Positions 9,311 to 17,708 of a stretch of DNA of 45,101 nucleotides are shown here, piece by piece (the stretch's first letter is position 1; each line of letters starts with the position of its first letter). This DNA is from Campylobacteraceae bacterium (GTDB taxonomy: Bacteria > Campylobacterota > Campylobacteria > Campylobacterales > Sulfurospirillaceae). The notes below the pieces were generated by a model, which saw only the letters and a list, made by a program, of their open reading frames with translations, had not been told where the DNA came from and searched no databases. The DNA is taken from assembly GCA_027050775.1 (NCBI GenBank), contig JALUBH010000047.1, forward strand, positions 1 through 45,101. Reading direction: 5' to 3'. The translations under genes and the position numbers were made by a program.

Positions 9311-9775
9311 ATGAGATGGAGAGATGCCAAAAAAGGCAAATTTAAACACAAAATCAAAACAAAAAAAGAGACTCTAAATATTGCCCCTATTGTAAATAGA
9401 GTAAAGGCTTTCCTAACCGATGCTTTTATGATATTTATGCCCATAATCTACACGGTTTTTTATCTTGTAATGGGCTCTCGCGAAGAGTTTAGGGCAAATA
9501 TGCTGATGGGTTGGATATATATTTTTATCCCGCATTTTATCATAACAACACTATTTTTATATATAAAAAATCAAACACCGGGATATAAGGCTTATAATAT
9601 AAGGCTGAGTACCTTTAAACACAGTAAGCCTACTTTTTTACAGGTAAGTGTAAGATATATAGTATTTACCGTTACTATATTTATCTTTCCTCTTCTTTTT
9701 ATCCCATTCTTTACAAAGCGAAAACTAGGTTTGCAGGACTATATATCTGCTACAGTCCCTCTAAACTCTAAATGA
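9311..9775 (+). CDS. RDD-family membrane protein
   Basis: A 154-residue protein with a basic N-terminus (about 25 residues rich in lysine) and an RDD domain: APIVNRVKAFLTDAFMIF begins helix one with its Arg and Asp, and a second and third hydrophobic segment follow. Function of the family is poorly defined; some members act in ion or solute transport. It sits directly after pyrE and overlaps the MFS gene by four bases. The ribosome site is weak, so coupling to pyrE is likely. Confidence 0.8.
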   Translation: MRWRDAKKGKFKHKIKTKKETLNIAPIVNRVKAFLTDAFMIFMPIIYTVFYLVMGSREEFRANMLMGWIYIFIPHFIITTLFLYIKNQTPGYKAYNIRLSTFKHSKPTFLQVSVRYIVFTVTIFIFPLLFIPFFTKRKLGLQDYISATVPLNSK

Positions 9776-10884
9776 GTGCATTTTCTAAAATATCCTCTTT
9801 TTTCTTTTTCTATTTTTTTATTATATCTATCTATATAGTATTTTTACCAAAAATGCTACAAAATATTGGCTACACAACCCTTCAGATAGGCATAATTTTC
9901 TCACTCGGACCACTCATGAGATTTTTTATACCTTTTTTCTTTTTAAAAAGATTTAATCTCAACAAAAGAATTTTTCACATCGCTTTATTATTAGCATTAA
10001 TCTCTTCTATACTCTTTTATTTTACAATTTCAAATTTTTATCTTTTTGTCTTACCAAACATCTTACTCGGTATATCTTTTGGCATTATGTTGCCTTACAT
10101 CGATACCTATGCTCTTGGCTTTTTGAAAAAAGAAAAGTATGGTCGAGCTAGACTGTTTGGCTCCATCGGATTTATGATTTGCAGCCTTGTTTTAGCTAGA
10201 AATCTTAGTGATTATGGTGTAGGCTTAAATTATTTCTTTATATCTACCGCACTTGTCGTTTTATTTGGTTTTTTGATAACACTTGAAAAAAATAGCATAA
10301 AAAAATTAAAATACGGTATAGGCGAAAGATTCATATTTAAAAAAACACTTTACCTATGGATTAGCCTCTTTTTTATGCAGATGAGTTTTGGTATATTTTA
10401 CAATTTTTTTACTATATATGAGACAAGTCACGGAATATCTCTAAAGTCCGTCAGCTATCTGTGGACTTTTTCAATCATTTGCGAAATTGCACTTTTTTAT
10501 TTCCAATCGCATTTTTTTAAAAAATTTGAACTTTTGACACTTATAAAAACAGCTGTTTTTATAACCATAATCAGATGGATGTTATTGTATATGTTTCCTT
10601 CTTCCTTGGTTATATCTTACCTGTCTCAATCACTACATGCTTTTGGATTTGCTCTTCATCATACCGCTTCCATAAGCTTTTTATATTTAGTATATGAAAA
10701 CAAAAGGCTCTCAAACCAATTTTACTACGGCATATCTTTTGGTTTAGGTGGGTTTTCAGGTTCAGTATTTGCAGGATATCTATATGGAGCAAATATCTTT
10801 TTATATGCCGCTTTTATAGCCGCCATCTCTTTTATTTTTCTATTTTTTCAAAAGAACCCTACGGAGCTAAGACAAAATTTCTAA
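9772..10884 (+). CDS. MFS transporter (MFS_1-like, HcaT-type)
   Basis: A 370-residue membrane protein with about 11-12 hydrophobic segments. The conserved ARLFGSIGFMI segment near residue 123 and the small size fit the MFS_1_like/phenylpropionate-permease type. Substrate unknown. It overlaps the RDD gene by four bases and its 3' end overlaps the convergent fliL gene by 26 bases, with no hairpin between them. Confidence 0.75.
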   Translation: MSAFSKISSFFFFYFFIISIYIVFLPKMLQNIGYTTLQIGIIFSLGPLMRFFIPFFFLKRFNLNKRIFHIALLLALISSILFYFTISNFYLFVLPNILLGISFGIMLPYIDTYALGFLKKEKYGRARLFGSIGFMICSLVLARNLSDYGVGLNYFFISTALVVLFGFLITLEKNSIKKLKYGIGERFIFKKTLYLWISLFFMQMSFGIFYNFFTIYETSHGISLKSVSYLWTFSIICEIALFYFQSHFFKKFELLTLIKTAVFITIIRWMLLYMFPSSLVISYLSQSLHAFGFALHHTASISFLYLVYENKRLSNQFYYGISFGLGGFSGSVFAGYLYGANIFLYAAFIAAISFIFLFFQKNPTELRQNF

Positions 10885-11326
10885 AATAAATATCCTCAAC
10901 TTTATATCCAAAAGTATTATATATTATCTGTTTTAATTTGTCTTTATACTCTTGTTTACCTTTATCTGTGATGAGTTTATCGCTGTTTTGGATAGCCGTA
11001 TATCTTAAAATCAAATCCCTCACATCATTAATATTTTTTTCCAACGCCTTTTTATCATCTCTATTTTTCATCTTCAATGACATATCGGCTTTCATATAGT
11101 GATATTTCCCGCCACCAAGAGTAATAACAACACCATCTAGCGGAACTTCCGTCTTATCTGTGCCTTGTGTTGACTTGTCCGTTTGATGTGTAACTTGTCT
11201 AGAAAATTTTTGAAAATTATCTCTTGTCTGCCTATCTCCATGTATAAATATACCAATAATAAAATAGGACAAAGCTACCAAAACGATAACAACCAAAGAA
11301 ATTTTTAAAGCTTTCATACCATTCAT
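10859..11326 (-). CDS. fliL: flagellar basal-body-associated protein FliL
   Basis: A 155-residue protein with one transmembrane helix (about residues 6-27) and a periplasmic FliL domain that contains YHYMKADMSLKM and an ending LKQIIYNTFGYKVEDIYFRNFVL. FliL supports the stator at the flagellar motor. It has its own apparent promoter (TATAAT on the minus strand, 11358-11353) and AGGAT ribosome site, and no sigma-54 motif, unlike the hook genes further right. Confidence 0.8.
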   Translation of the reverse strand: MNGMKALKISLVVIVLVALSYFIIGIFIHGDRQTRDNFQKFSRQVTHQTDKSTQGTDKTEVPLDGVVITLGGGKYHYMKADMSLKMKNRDDKKALEKNINDVRDLILRYTAIQNSDKLITDKGKQEYKDKLKQIIYNTFGYKVEDIYFRNFVLAP

Positions 11327-11352
11327 TTGTGATCCTTAAAAAGATGTAAGTC

Positions 11353-11358
11353 ATTATA
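11353..11358 (-). promoter_or_regulatory. -10 element for fliL
   Basis: TATAAT on the minus strand, 27 bases before the fliL start codon. Confidence 0.5.
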
Positions 11359-11406
11359 TCTTTTTTTATGTTATTACTCCACTAACTCTATACATAATTA
11401 AAATTT

Positions 11407-11449
11407 TCTTAATCTAATTAAGACTATTTTTATCTTATTTAGATATACT
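11407..11449 (+). promoter_or_regulatory. tpx promoter region with a dyad
   Basis: A small dyad, TCTTAAT (11407-11413) and ATTAAGA (11417-11423), lies upstream of a TATACT -10 candidate (11444-11449). Placement fits an operator upstream of the peroxidase gene, but no regulator can be named from it. Confidence 0.35.
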
Positions 11450-11481
11450 TCTATTATCAAAAATTATATTAAAGGTAAAAA

Positions 11482-11982
11482 ATGTCACAAACACATCTAA
11501 AAGGTAATCCTGTAAGTCTTGGCGGAAACGCCGTAAATGTTGGAGATAAAGCTCCCGAGGTAGTCGTTGTAGCACAAGATTTGAGCGAAATCAAAGTCGG
11601 TGGGGCAACAGGTAAAAAACAGATAATCGTAGTAGTTCCTTCTCTTGATACTCCTGTATGTGCAGCTGAAACAAGAAAGTTTAACGAAGAAGCAGCAAAA
11701 GTACAAAATGCTAGTATCACGGTTGTATCTATGGATTTACCATTTGCGATGGGTAGATTTTGTACAACTGAAGGCATTGAAAATCTAAGTGTTGGAAGCG
11801 ACTTTAGAAACAAAGACTTTGCGAACTCATATGGTGTTTTAGTGGCCGATGGTCCATTGGCAGGTGTTACATGTAGAGCTATTTTTGTAGCAAATGAAGA
11901 TGGAGTTGTTACATATAAAGAGATTGTTCCTGAAATAACTGCTGAGCCTGATTACGAATCAGCGCTTAATGCTATAAAATAA
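11482..11982 (+). CDS. tpx: thiol peroxidase
   Basis: A 166-residue atypical 2-Cys peroxiredoxin. The peroxidatic cysteine lies in PSLDTPVCAAETRKF (Cys61 region) and the resolving cysteine in MGRFCTTEGIENL (near residue 93), the Tpx spacing. It reduces hydrogen peroxide and alkyl peroxides using thioredoxin. Monocistronic, with a perfect hairpin after the stop. Another peroxiredoxin and a PerR-like regulator lie at 31422-32666. Confidence 0.93.
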   Translation: MSQTHLKGNPVSLGGNAVNVGDKAPEVVVVAQDLSEIKVGGATGKKQIIVVVPSLDTPVCAAETRKFNEEAAKVQNASITVVSMDLPFAMGRFCTTEGIENLSVGSDFRNKDFANSYGVLVADGPLAGVTCRAIFVANEDGVVTYKEIVPEITAEPDYESALNAIK

Positions 11983-11989
11983 ATATAAA

Positions 11990-12019
11990 AGTGAAGTTTG
12001 GTATATGCCAAACTTCACT
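11990..12019. terminator. perfect hairpin after tpx
   Basis: Perfect 12-base arms (11990-12001 and 12008-12019) around TATATG. It lies just past the tpx stop codon and before the typA terminator. Confidence 0.8.
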
Positions 12020-12028
12020 CAACTACTA

Positions 12029-12051
12029 AAATTTTGGCAAAGCCAAAATTT
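12029..12051 (-). terminator. terminator of typA
   Basis: Perfect 10-base arms (12029-12038 and 12042-12051) with a 3-base loop; the stem overlaps the typA stop codon. On the minus strand the stem ends in a run of T. Confidence 0.65.
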
Positions 12052-13849
12052 ACCTTGATGCTCTCTTTCTTTTAGTAGCATCTAAAATTCTTTTTCTGAT
12101 TCTTATCGTATTTGGTGTCACTTCTACTAACTCATCATTTTCTATCCACTCAAGTGCAAGCTCAAGCCCCATATCTCTTGGTGGAACTAATTTTATAGCT
12201 TCATCTGCACCGCTGCTTCTTACATTTGTTAGATTTTTACCTTTGATTGGATTTACATCCAAATCATTCGGGCGAGCATGTTCGCCGATAATCATACCTT
12301 TATAAACTTTTGTTTGTGGTCCTATAAAAAGCGAGCCTCTATCTTGGAGGTTAAATAGTGAGTACCCAAGCGCAACTCCATCTTCCATGGAGATCAAAGC
12401 TCCATTTTTACGATGCTCTACTGCGCCACTTAGGGAGCGAAATTCTAAAAATGAGTGGTTCATAACACCCTCACCCTTGGTATCAGTCAAAAACTGTCCA
12501 CGAAAACCGATAAGTCCACGAGCCGGTATCTCAAACTCTATCCTTGTTTGTCCATCACCTGTTGGATTCATGGCCATCATTTCGGCTTTTTTTCTTCCTA
12601 ACTTCTCTATAACTACGCCTGTATGCTCATCCGGTACATCTACGACCAAATGTTCATAAGGCTCCATTTTAACACCATTTTCCTCTTTAGTGATAACTTC
12701 AGGGCGACCTAGTGAAAACTCAAAACCTTCTCTTCTCATATTTTCTGCCAATATCGTTATCTGAAGTTCACCACGACCGGAGACTTTAAATTTACCCTCA
12801 CCTGCGTTTTCATACTTCATAGCAATATTTATCTTCATCTCAGCTTCTAATCTCTCATCAAGTTTGTTAGAAGTGACATATTTTCCCTCTAATCCAGCAA
12901 ATGGTGAGTCGTTTACTGCAAATACAACTGAAAGTGTCGGTTCCTCTATATGAAGTGGATCAAGTGGCATAGGATTGTTTGGATCTACCACACTATCGCC
13001 AACATCTAGCGCTTCAAATCCTGCTATTGCTACGATATCACCGCTACTAGCCTCGTCAATATCAATTCTATCAAGTCCATTAAATCCAATAAGTTTTGAT
13101 ATCCTTCCTTTTATTGTTTCACCGTTTGCTTTGGCAACCATCACATTTTGATTTTTCTTAATCGTTCCGTTAAATATCCTGGCTATTCCTATTTTTCCCA
13201 CATAGTTATCATAATCAAGTGTAAAAACCTGGAGTTGAAGTGCGTTGTCAGCAGAGCCTGTAGGAAGTGGGACGGATTTTAAAATTGTCTCAAAAAGAGG
13301 TTCAAGATTTTTATTTTCATCCTCCATATTATACTTTGCATATCCCTCTTTTGCAGCTGAATAAATAACAGGAAACTCCAGCTGTTCATCATTTGCATCA
13401 AGTGCTACCAAGAGATCAAATACCTCATCAACAACTCTTTCAGGGTCAGCAGCCGGTTTGTCTATCTTATTTATGACTACTATCGGTTTTAAACCTAATG
13501 ATAGAGCTTTTTTCAAAACAAATTTTGTTTGAGGCATTACACCCTCTTGGGCATCAACCAAAAGCAAAACACCGTCTACCATCTTCAAAACCCTCTCAAC
13601 TTCACCGCCAAAATCAGCGTGGCCCGGAGTATCTATGATATTTATCTTTAAATTTTTATAGTGAATGGCGGTATTTTTAGAAAGTATTGTGATACCTCTC
13701 TCTTTTTCCAAATCATTACTATCCATAACTCTCTCATCAACTTTCTGGTGCTCTGTAAATGTGCCGGACTGTTTTAACAGCTCATCTACCAATGTAGTTT
13801 TTCCATGATCAACATGTGCAATCACAGCTATATTTCTAAACTCTTGCAA
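12050..13849 (-). CDS. typA: translational GTPase TypA/BipA
   Basis: A 599-residue ribosome-associated GTPase of normal length. G1 is AHVDHGKTT, the switch I segment contains ERGITI, G3 is [11 protein letters not shown] and G4 is NKID; EF-G-like domains III and V and the BipA-specific C-terminus follow. It takes part in 50S assembly and stress adaptation. The start codon is TTG, supported by AGGAG six bases upstream. Confidence 0.96.
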   Translation of the reverse strand: MQEFRNIAVIAHVDHGKTTLVDELLKQSGTFTEHQKVDERVMDSNDLEKERGITILSKNTAIHYKNLKINIIDTPGHADFGGEVERVLKMVDGVLLLVDAQEGVMPQTKFVLKKALSLGLKPIVVINKIDKPAADPERVVDEVFDLLVALDANDEQLEFPVIYSAAKEGYAKYNMEDENKNLEPLFETILKSVPLPTGSADNALQLQVFTLDYDNYVGKIGIARIFNGTIKKNQNVMVAKANGETIKGRISKLIGFNGLDRIDIDEASSGDIVAIAGFEALDVGDSVVDPNNPMPLDPLHIEEPTLSVVFAVNDSPFAGLEGKYVTSNKLDERLEAEMKINIAMKYENAGEGKFKVSGRGELQITILAENMRREGFEFSLGRPEVITKEENGVKMEPYEHLVVDVPDEHTGVVIEKLGRKKAEMMAMNPTGDGQTRIEFEIPARGLIGFRGQFLTDTKGEGVMNHSFLEFRSLSGAVEHRKNGALISMEDGVALGYSLFNLQDRGSLFIGPQTKVYKGMIIGEHARPNDLDVNPIKGKNLTNVRSSGADEAIKLVPPRDMGLELALEWIENDELVEVTPNTIRIRKRILDATKRKRASR

Positions 13850-13875
13850 AAATTTCTCCTAATCTATCGCTTTTA

Positions 13876-13901
13876 ATCAGGTAACTTGCAAGATACCTGA
13901 T
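13876..13901. repeat. 8-bp inverted repeat upstream of typA
   Basis: ATCAGGTA (13876-13883) and TACCTGAT (13894-13901) surround a loop. It lies in the typA leader or promoter region; no function can be assigned. Confidence 0.4.
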
Positions 13902-13984
13902 ATGTAAAATTAAATAGTGACTTTATATAAGGATTGCATTATACCCAAAATTTTCTTTAAAGAGATAAAATTTATAATAATACT

Positions 13985-14004
13985 TTTGGAATGATAATTG
14001 CTTT
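13985..14004 (+). promoter_or_regulatory. sigma-54 promoter for the fliK-flgD operon
   Basis: GG (13988-13989), ten bases, GC (14000-14001), written TTTTGGAATGATAATTGCTT. This is the -24/-12 element with the phylum's usual GGAA...TTGCTT form. The predicted start of transcription is near 14012, about 25 bases before the fliK start codon. Confidence 0.8.
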
Positions 14005-14036
14005 TATTAAGGCATATATTTTTATAAGGCATATGT

Positions 14037-15500
14037 ATGAATAGTTTAGCAACTCTTTTAAGCCCTAATTCTAAGGCTGAAAATATACCAAAAAACATCA
14101 GAACAAAGGATGCAACTTCTGATGAAAAAAGTAATAAATTAGATTTTATATCTATACTTTTTAGCCAAATAAAAGTAAGTTCTGAAGCATCATCAAAACA
14201 AGATATAAAGATAGTTCCTACTAATGATAAACTCGATAGATCTATAAAAAATAGTGATAAACAAAAATCCTCCGATGAACTTTTATTGGGCGATATTTTG
14301 AATATTATTAGTCTTTTAAAAGATAGTGATAAAAGCAGTAGTTTTCCTAAATTTTCAGATAAGATGGATAAAATATTGAGTAATAAATCTATAAAAAATG
14401 ATTTTAAAAATATTAAAAACTTAGATGATCTTCTTAAACTTTCAAAAAAATATAATTTAGGACTCAAAGATGTAAAATTTACAAAACAGAGCATCAATAA
14501 TCTTAAAAAAGATTTTCCAAAACTTGATATAGAGAATTTTTTTAATGTGGACAATAACAAAAAAAAAGATATATCGACTAAATCCACAAACAAGATTGAT
14601 ATAAAAATAAAAAATAAAAGTAGATATTTTACAAATAATTTAGAGACTAAAAGTATTGATATGAAATCAAAAAATAAAAATAAAAATACTTTGCAAAATA
14701 TTTTAAAGAAAATAGATACTAAAAAACCTACTACGGTTAGTGAAAAACAAAATAGTGTTTTAAATGTTGAAAAAGATGTAAAAGTAGATGTAAAAAATAC
14801 TGGAAAAGTGGTGCATGTTGATAAAAAAAATCAAAAAAGTAAGCATATCAAAAAAACAAGAACAGATAAAATAAGTGAAACGAGAAATGAAACCAAACAA
14901 AATATTCAAGATGATGTACTTCATCAAATTAAATCTCAAAAACATTCAAATATATCCAATCTTGAGAAAAACAAAAGTATTGTAAATGAAAATTTATCCC
15001 AAGATGACTCTAATACAAAGATTAAGAAAAACCAAAATAGTATCTCATCTCACAAACAAGAGTTTCAAACTTCATCTCATATCGACAACAGTAAAACAAA
15101 TAAACAGGTAAAAGTTGACAATAGTCTAAATCAATTTACAAATGATTTAAAAGAAAAAGTGGATGCCTATAAACCACCCCTTATGAAAGTCAAGATGGCA
15201 CTAAATCCAAAAGATTTAGGCGAAGTAGAGGTTACTCTTATACATAGAGGCAACAATCTACATGTAAATATAACATCAAATACAAATACAATGTCACTAT
15301 TTACCCAAAACCAAGCAGAGTTCAAAAACTCTCTAGTCAATATGGGATTTACGAATTTGGAGATGAACTTCTCAGACCAAGGAAAAAATTCCGAACAAAA
15401 TCAACAAAATAGCAAGAAAAACGGTACATCTTTTGAAGAGTATAGCAACAAAGATGAGCAAGAGAGTTCAATAGAACTTATAGTACCTAGATATATATAA
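14037..15500 (+). CDS. fliK: flagellar hook-length control protein FliK
   Basis: A 487-residue protein with a long low-complexity, Lys/Asn/Ser-rich N-terminal and middle region (to about residue 370) and a C-terminal hook-length control domain: KMALNPKDLGEVEVTLIHRG through NMGFTNLEMNFS. FliK is exported and switches the secretion apparatus from hook to filament subunits. It opens the hook operon behind a sigma-54 promoter. An AAGG ribosome site precedes the ATG; an overlapping upstream ATG (14033) runs into a stop after three codons. Confidence 0.85.
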   Translation: MNSLATLLSPNSKAENIPKNIRTKDATSDEKSNKLDFISILFSQIKVSSEASSKQDIKIVPTNDKLDRSIKNSDKQKSSDELLLGDILNIISLLKDSDKSSSFPKFSDKMDKILSNKSIKNDFKNIKNLDDLLKLSKKYNLGLKDVKFTKQSINNLKKDFPKLDIENFFNVDNNKKKDISTKSTNKIDIKIKNKSRYFTNNLETKSIDMKSKNKNKNTLQNILKKIDTKKPTTVSEKQNSVLNVEKDVKVDVKNTGKVVHVDKKNQKSKHIKKTRTDKISETRNETKQNIQDDVLHQIKSQKHSNISNLEKNKSIVNENLSQDDSNTKIKKNQNSISSHKQEFQTSSHIDNSKTNKQVKVDNSLNQFTNDLKEKVDAYKPPLMKVKMALNPKDLGEVEVTLIHRGNNLHVNITSNTNTMSLFTQNQAEFKNSLVNMGFTNLEMNFSDQGKNSEQNQQNSKKNGTSFEEYSNKDEQESSIELIVPRYI

Positions 15501-15511
15501 AAGGATAAAAA

Positions 15512-16168
15512 ATGTCGACTTCAGCAATCACAAATTCTACTACAACAAATTCTGTTACAGCTACCAACCCAAAAAGTGTCTTAGGTAAAGATGATTTTAT
15601 GAAGCTACTTTTAACTGAACTTCAATATCAAGACCCTACTGATCCCATGGATAGTGAAAAAATATTAGATCAAACTTCACAATTAGCAACACTTGAATCA
15701 GCTGACAATACAAATAAAGCTATGGAAAAGCTCGTAGCTCAATTAAATTCGAGCTCTGACTTAAATGCAGTTTCAGCCATAGGAAAAACAGGTAGTTTAG
15801 GGACAGATAGTATAACTTTAGGAAAAGATGATAATCCTACTTTTGATATGTATTTTAAACACAATATAGCTAGTGGTACTATACATATAACCGATACTCA
15901 AGGAAATATAGTCAAAACCTTCGATTTAAAAACACACGATGCAGGAGTGCAATCTTTTCAATGGGATGGCAAAGATAACTCTGGAAATAGACTCCCTGAA
16001 GGAAAATATAGTATTACATCTGATTATAGCGATGGCTCGACAGGTAGTTACAAATCTGTATATGGAATTTTTCCTATAGAATCAGTTAGATTTGATAGCG
16101 GAAAAGCTCTTCTTAAATTAGGAAATAATTACTATCCATTATCTGACATAAAAGAAATATACCAGTAA
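15512..16168 (+). CDS. flgD: flagellar hook capping protein FlgD
   Basis: A 218-residue protein with the FlgD N-terminal signature LGKDDFMKLLLTELQYQDPTDPMDSEKILDQTSQLATLES (about residues 24-63) and a C-terminal Ig-like/tudor region (FQWDGKDNSGNRLPEGKYSI). FlgD caps the growing hook and is needed for hook polymerisation. It lies 11 bases after fliK with its own AAGGAT site. Confidence 0.93.
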   Translation: MSTSAITNSTTTNSVTATNPKSVLGKDDFMKLLLTELQYQDPTDPMDSEKILDQTSQLATLESADNTNKAMEKLVAQLNSSSDLNAVSAIGKTGSLGTDSITLGKDDNPTFDMYFKHNIASGTIHITDTQGNIVKTFDLKTHDAGVQSFQWDGKDNSGNRLPEGKYSITSDYSDGSTGSYKSVYGIFPIESVRFDSGKALLKLGNNYYPLSDIKEIYQ

Positions 16169-16179
16169 GGAAAAACAAA

Positions 16180-17640
16180 ATGAATACATCCTTTTACAAT
16201 GGAGTTGCCGGTGTAAAAACACAACAATTTGGTATAGATACATGGTCTGACAACATAGCAAATGTAAACACTTATGGCTTTAAAGCAAATTTACCTGAAT
16301 TTTCTACGCAATTCTCACAAGTTTTAAATTCAGCTCAAAATAGTCCCACTTCAGATGATATGGGGTTAGGAGTTAAAGTACAAGGAACAAGTCTAGATTT
16401 GGCTCAAGGAGAGTTAATAGACAGTGATAGTAACTTTGATACTGCTATCAATGGCAATGGATGGTATGGTTTTAAGAATGGAAATCAAAATTATTTTACA
16501 AAACTTGGCTCTTTTAATAAAGATGCCGATGGAAATCTAGTCAATGAAAATGGAGAGTATCTGCTGGGTACTACCAATGCGGCGTTAAAGCCTACAAATG
16601 TCTCACAATCAAAATTGGAAAGTTTTGGACAAGCATATACCAGCGATGGTTTGCAAAACCCAAAAGTTTTTACTGTAGATTCAAAGCAAGATATTCCTCT
16701 TGGAGATGTAAATAATCAAACTAAAATTAACCTTCCGGATTTTTTATATATACCGGCAAATCCGACTAAAAATATAACTTTTGGTGCAAATTTGAATACT
16801 GAAGTAGAGTCAGAAATAGATCCAACAACTAATCAAGAAGTTGCTATAAGTTCAGATCATTTTACAACAGGATTGACAAATCAAGATGGAAGTAAAAGTA
16901 TCCTTGATATGACTTTTACAAAACAGTTTCCCGAGCAAGATACAGGGAGTCTATGGAATGGTGAATTTAAAATACTAAAAGATGTTGGTCAAAAACAAAG
17001 CGATGTAAGTTATGATCCTACTCAATACTTTTCATATCCAAATAGCAATACTCTATATCAAATTTTTGATGATCAAACAGGAACGCTATCATTTAATGGA
17101 ACAGGGGCGCTAACAAATGCAGACATACCATCTCTGTCTAATGATGGAATTCCTATCACTCTAAGTTTTGGAACACCTTTAGATTCTACAATTCCAAATA
17201 GTGGATATAATGGCATGACAGCTATCAAGGGCTTAGGAAGTGAGACAAAATTTGTCAGCAATGATGGTAAAGATGAAGGTATTTTAGAAAAATATGAAAT
17301 AGAATCAAATGGCAATATAAAAGCTAATTTTAGCAATGGAACTAGTTCCTCTGTTGGAAAAATTGCTATTTACCACTTTCAAAATGAGGGAGGACTTCAG
17401 AAGATAAATAGCAATATGTTCACAGCAAGTCAAAATAGTGGAAAAGCGTTTTTTTATACAAAAAATGGTCTCAATGTCAATGGAAACAGTATTATGACAG
17501 GTAAATTAGAAGATAGCAATGTCCAAACAAGTGTAGCTATGACTGAACTGATTATAATCCAAAAAGCATTTGATGCAAGTGCAAAAAGCATAACCACTAG
17601 TGATGAAATGATTAAAAATGCAATCAACATGAAAAAATAG
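16180..17640 (+). CDS. FlgE-like hook/basal-body protein (Cj0043/HP0908 type)
   Basis: A 486-residue member of the flagellar rod/hook family. The N-terminus SFYNGVAGVKTQQFGIDTWSDNIANVNTYGFK carries the ANVNTxGFK signature and the C-terminus TSVAMTELIIIQKAFDASAKSITTSDEM ends in the usual helix. The N-terminal form matches the fliK-flgD-linked FlgE-like protein of Campylobacter and Helicobacter, not the main hook subunit. It probably forms a minor hook or junction part. It lies 11 bases after flgD and shares the upstream sigma-54 promoter. The next gene is the true hook subunit. Confidence 0.85.
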   Translation: MNTSFYNGVAGVKTQQFGIDTWSDNIANVNTYGFKANLPEFSTQFSQVLNSAQNSPTSDDMGLGVKVQGTSLDLAQGELIDSDSNFDTAINGNGWYGFKNGNQNYFTKLGSFNKDADGNLVNENGEYLLGTTNAALKPTNVSQSKLESFGQAYTSDGLQNPKVFTVDSKQDIPLGDVNNQTKINLPDFLYIPANPTKNITFGANLNTEVESEIDPTTNQEVAISSDHFTTGLTNQDGSKSILDMTFTKQFPEQDTGSLWNGEFKILKDVGQKQSDVSYDPTQYFSYPNSNTLYQIFDDQTGTLSFNGTGALTNADIPSLSNDGIPITLSFGTPLDSTIPNSGYNGMTAIKGLGSETKFVSNDGKDEGILEKYEIESNGNIKANFSNGTSSSVGKIAIYHFQNEGGLQKINSNMFTASQNSGKAFFYTKNGLNVNGNSIMTGKLEDSNVQTSVAMTELIIIQKAFDASAKSITTSDEMIKNAINMKK

Positions 17641-17656
17641 GAATAGAATTTGCTTT
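17637..17656 (+). promoter_or_regulatory. sigma-54 promoter for flgE
   Basis: GG (17640-17641), ten bases, GC (17652-17653), written ATAGGAATAGAATTTGCTTT. The first G is the last base of the preceding stop codon. Compared with the fliK promoter, GGAAT, TTGCTTTTA and the spacing are shared. Start of transcription is expected near 17665. Confidence 0.82.
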
Positions 17657-17708
17657 TAATTAAAAAATTAAGAATAATAGAAATTATTATCCAAACAAAG
17701 GATTTAAT

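Noticed and set aside
13937-13980. A second sigma-54-like element close to the fliK promoter
   Set aside because: No GG and GC pair with ten-base spacing is present in this stretch; only the site at 13988 fits.
13910-14593. A 227-codon minus-strand open frame opposite fliK
   Set aside because: It is Leu/Ser/Phe-rich, as expected from reading the complement of Lys/Asn/Asp codons, has no ribosome site and spans the sigma-54 promoter. FliK on the other strand is well supported.
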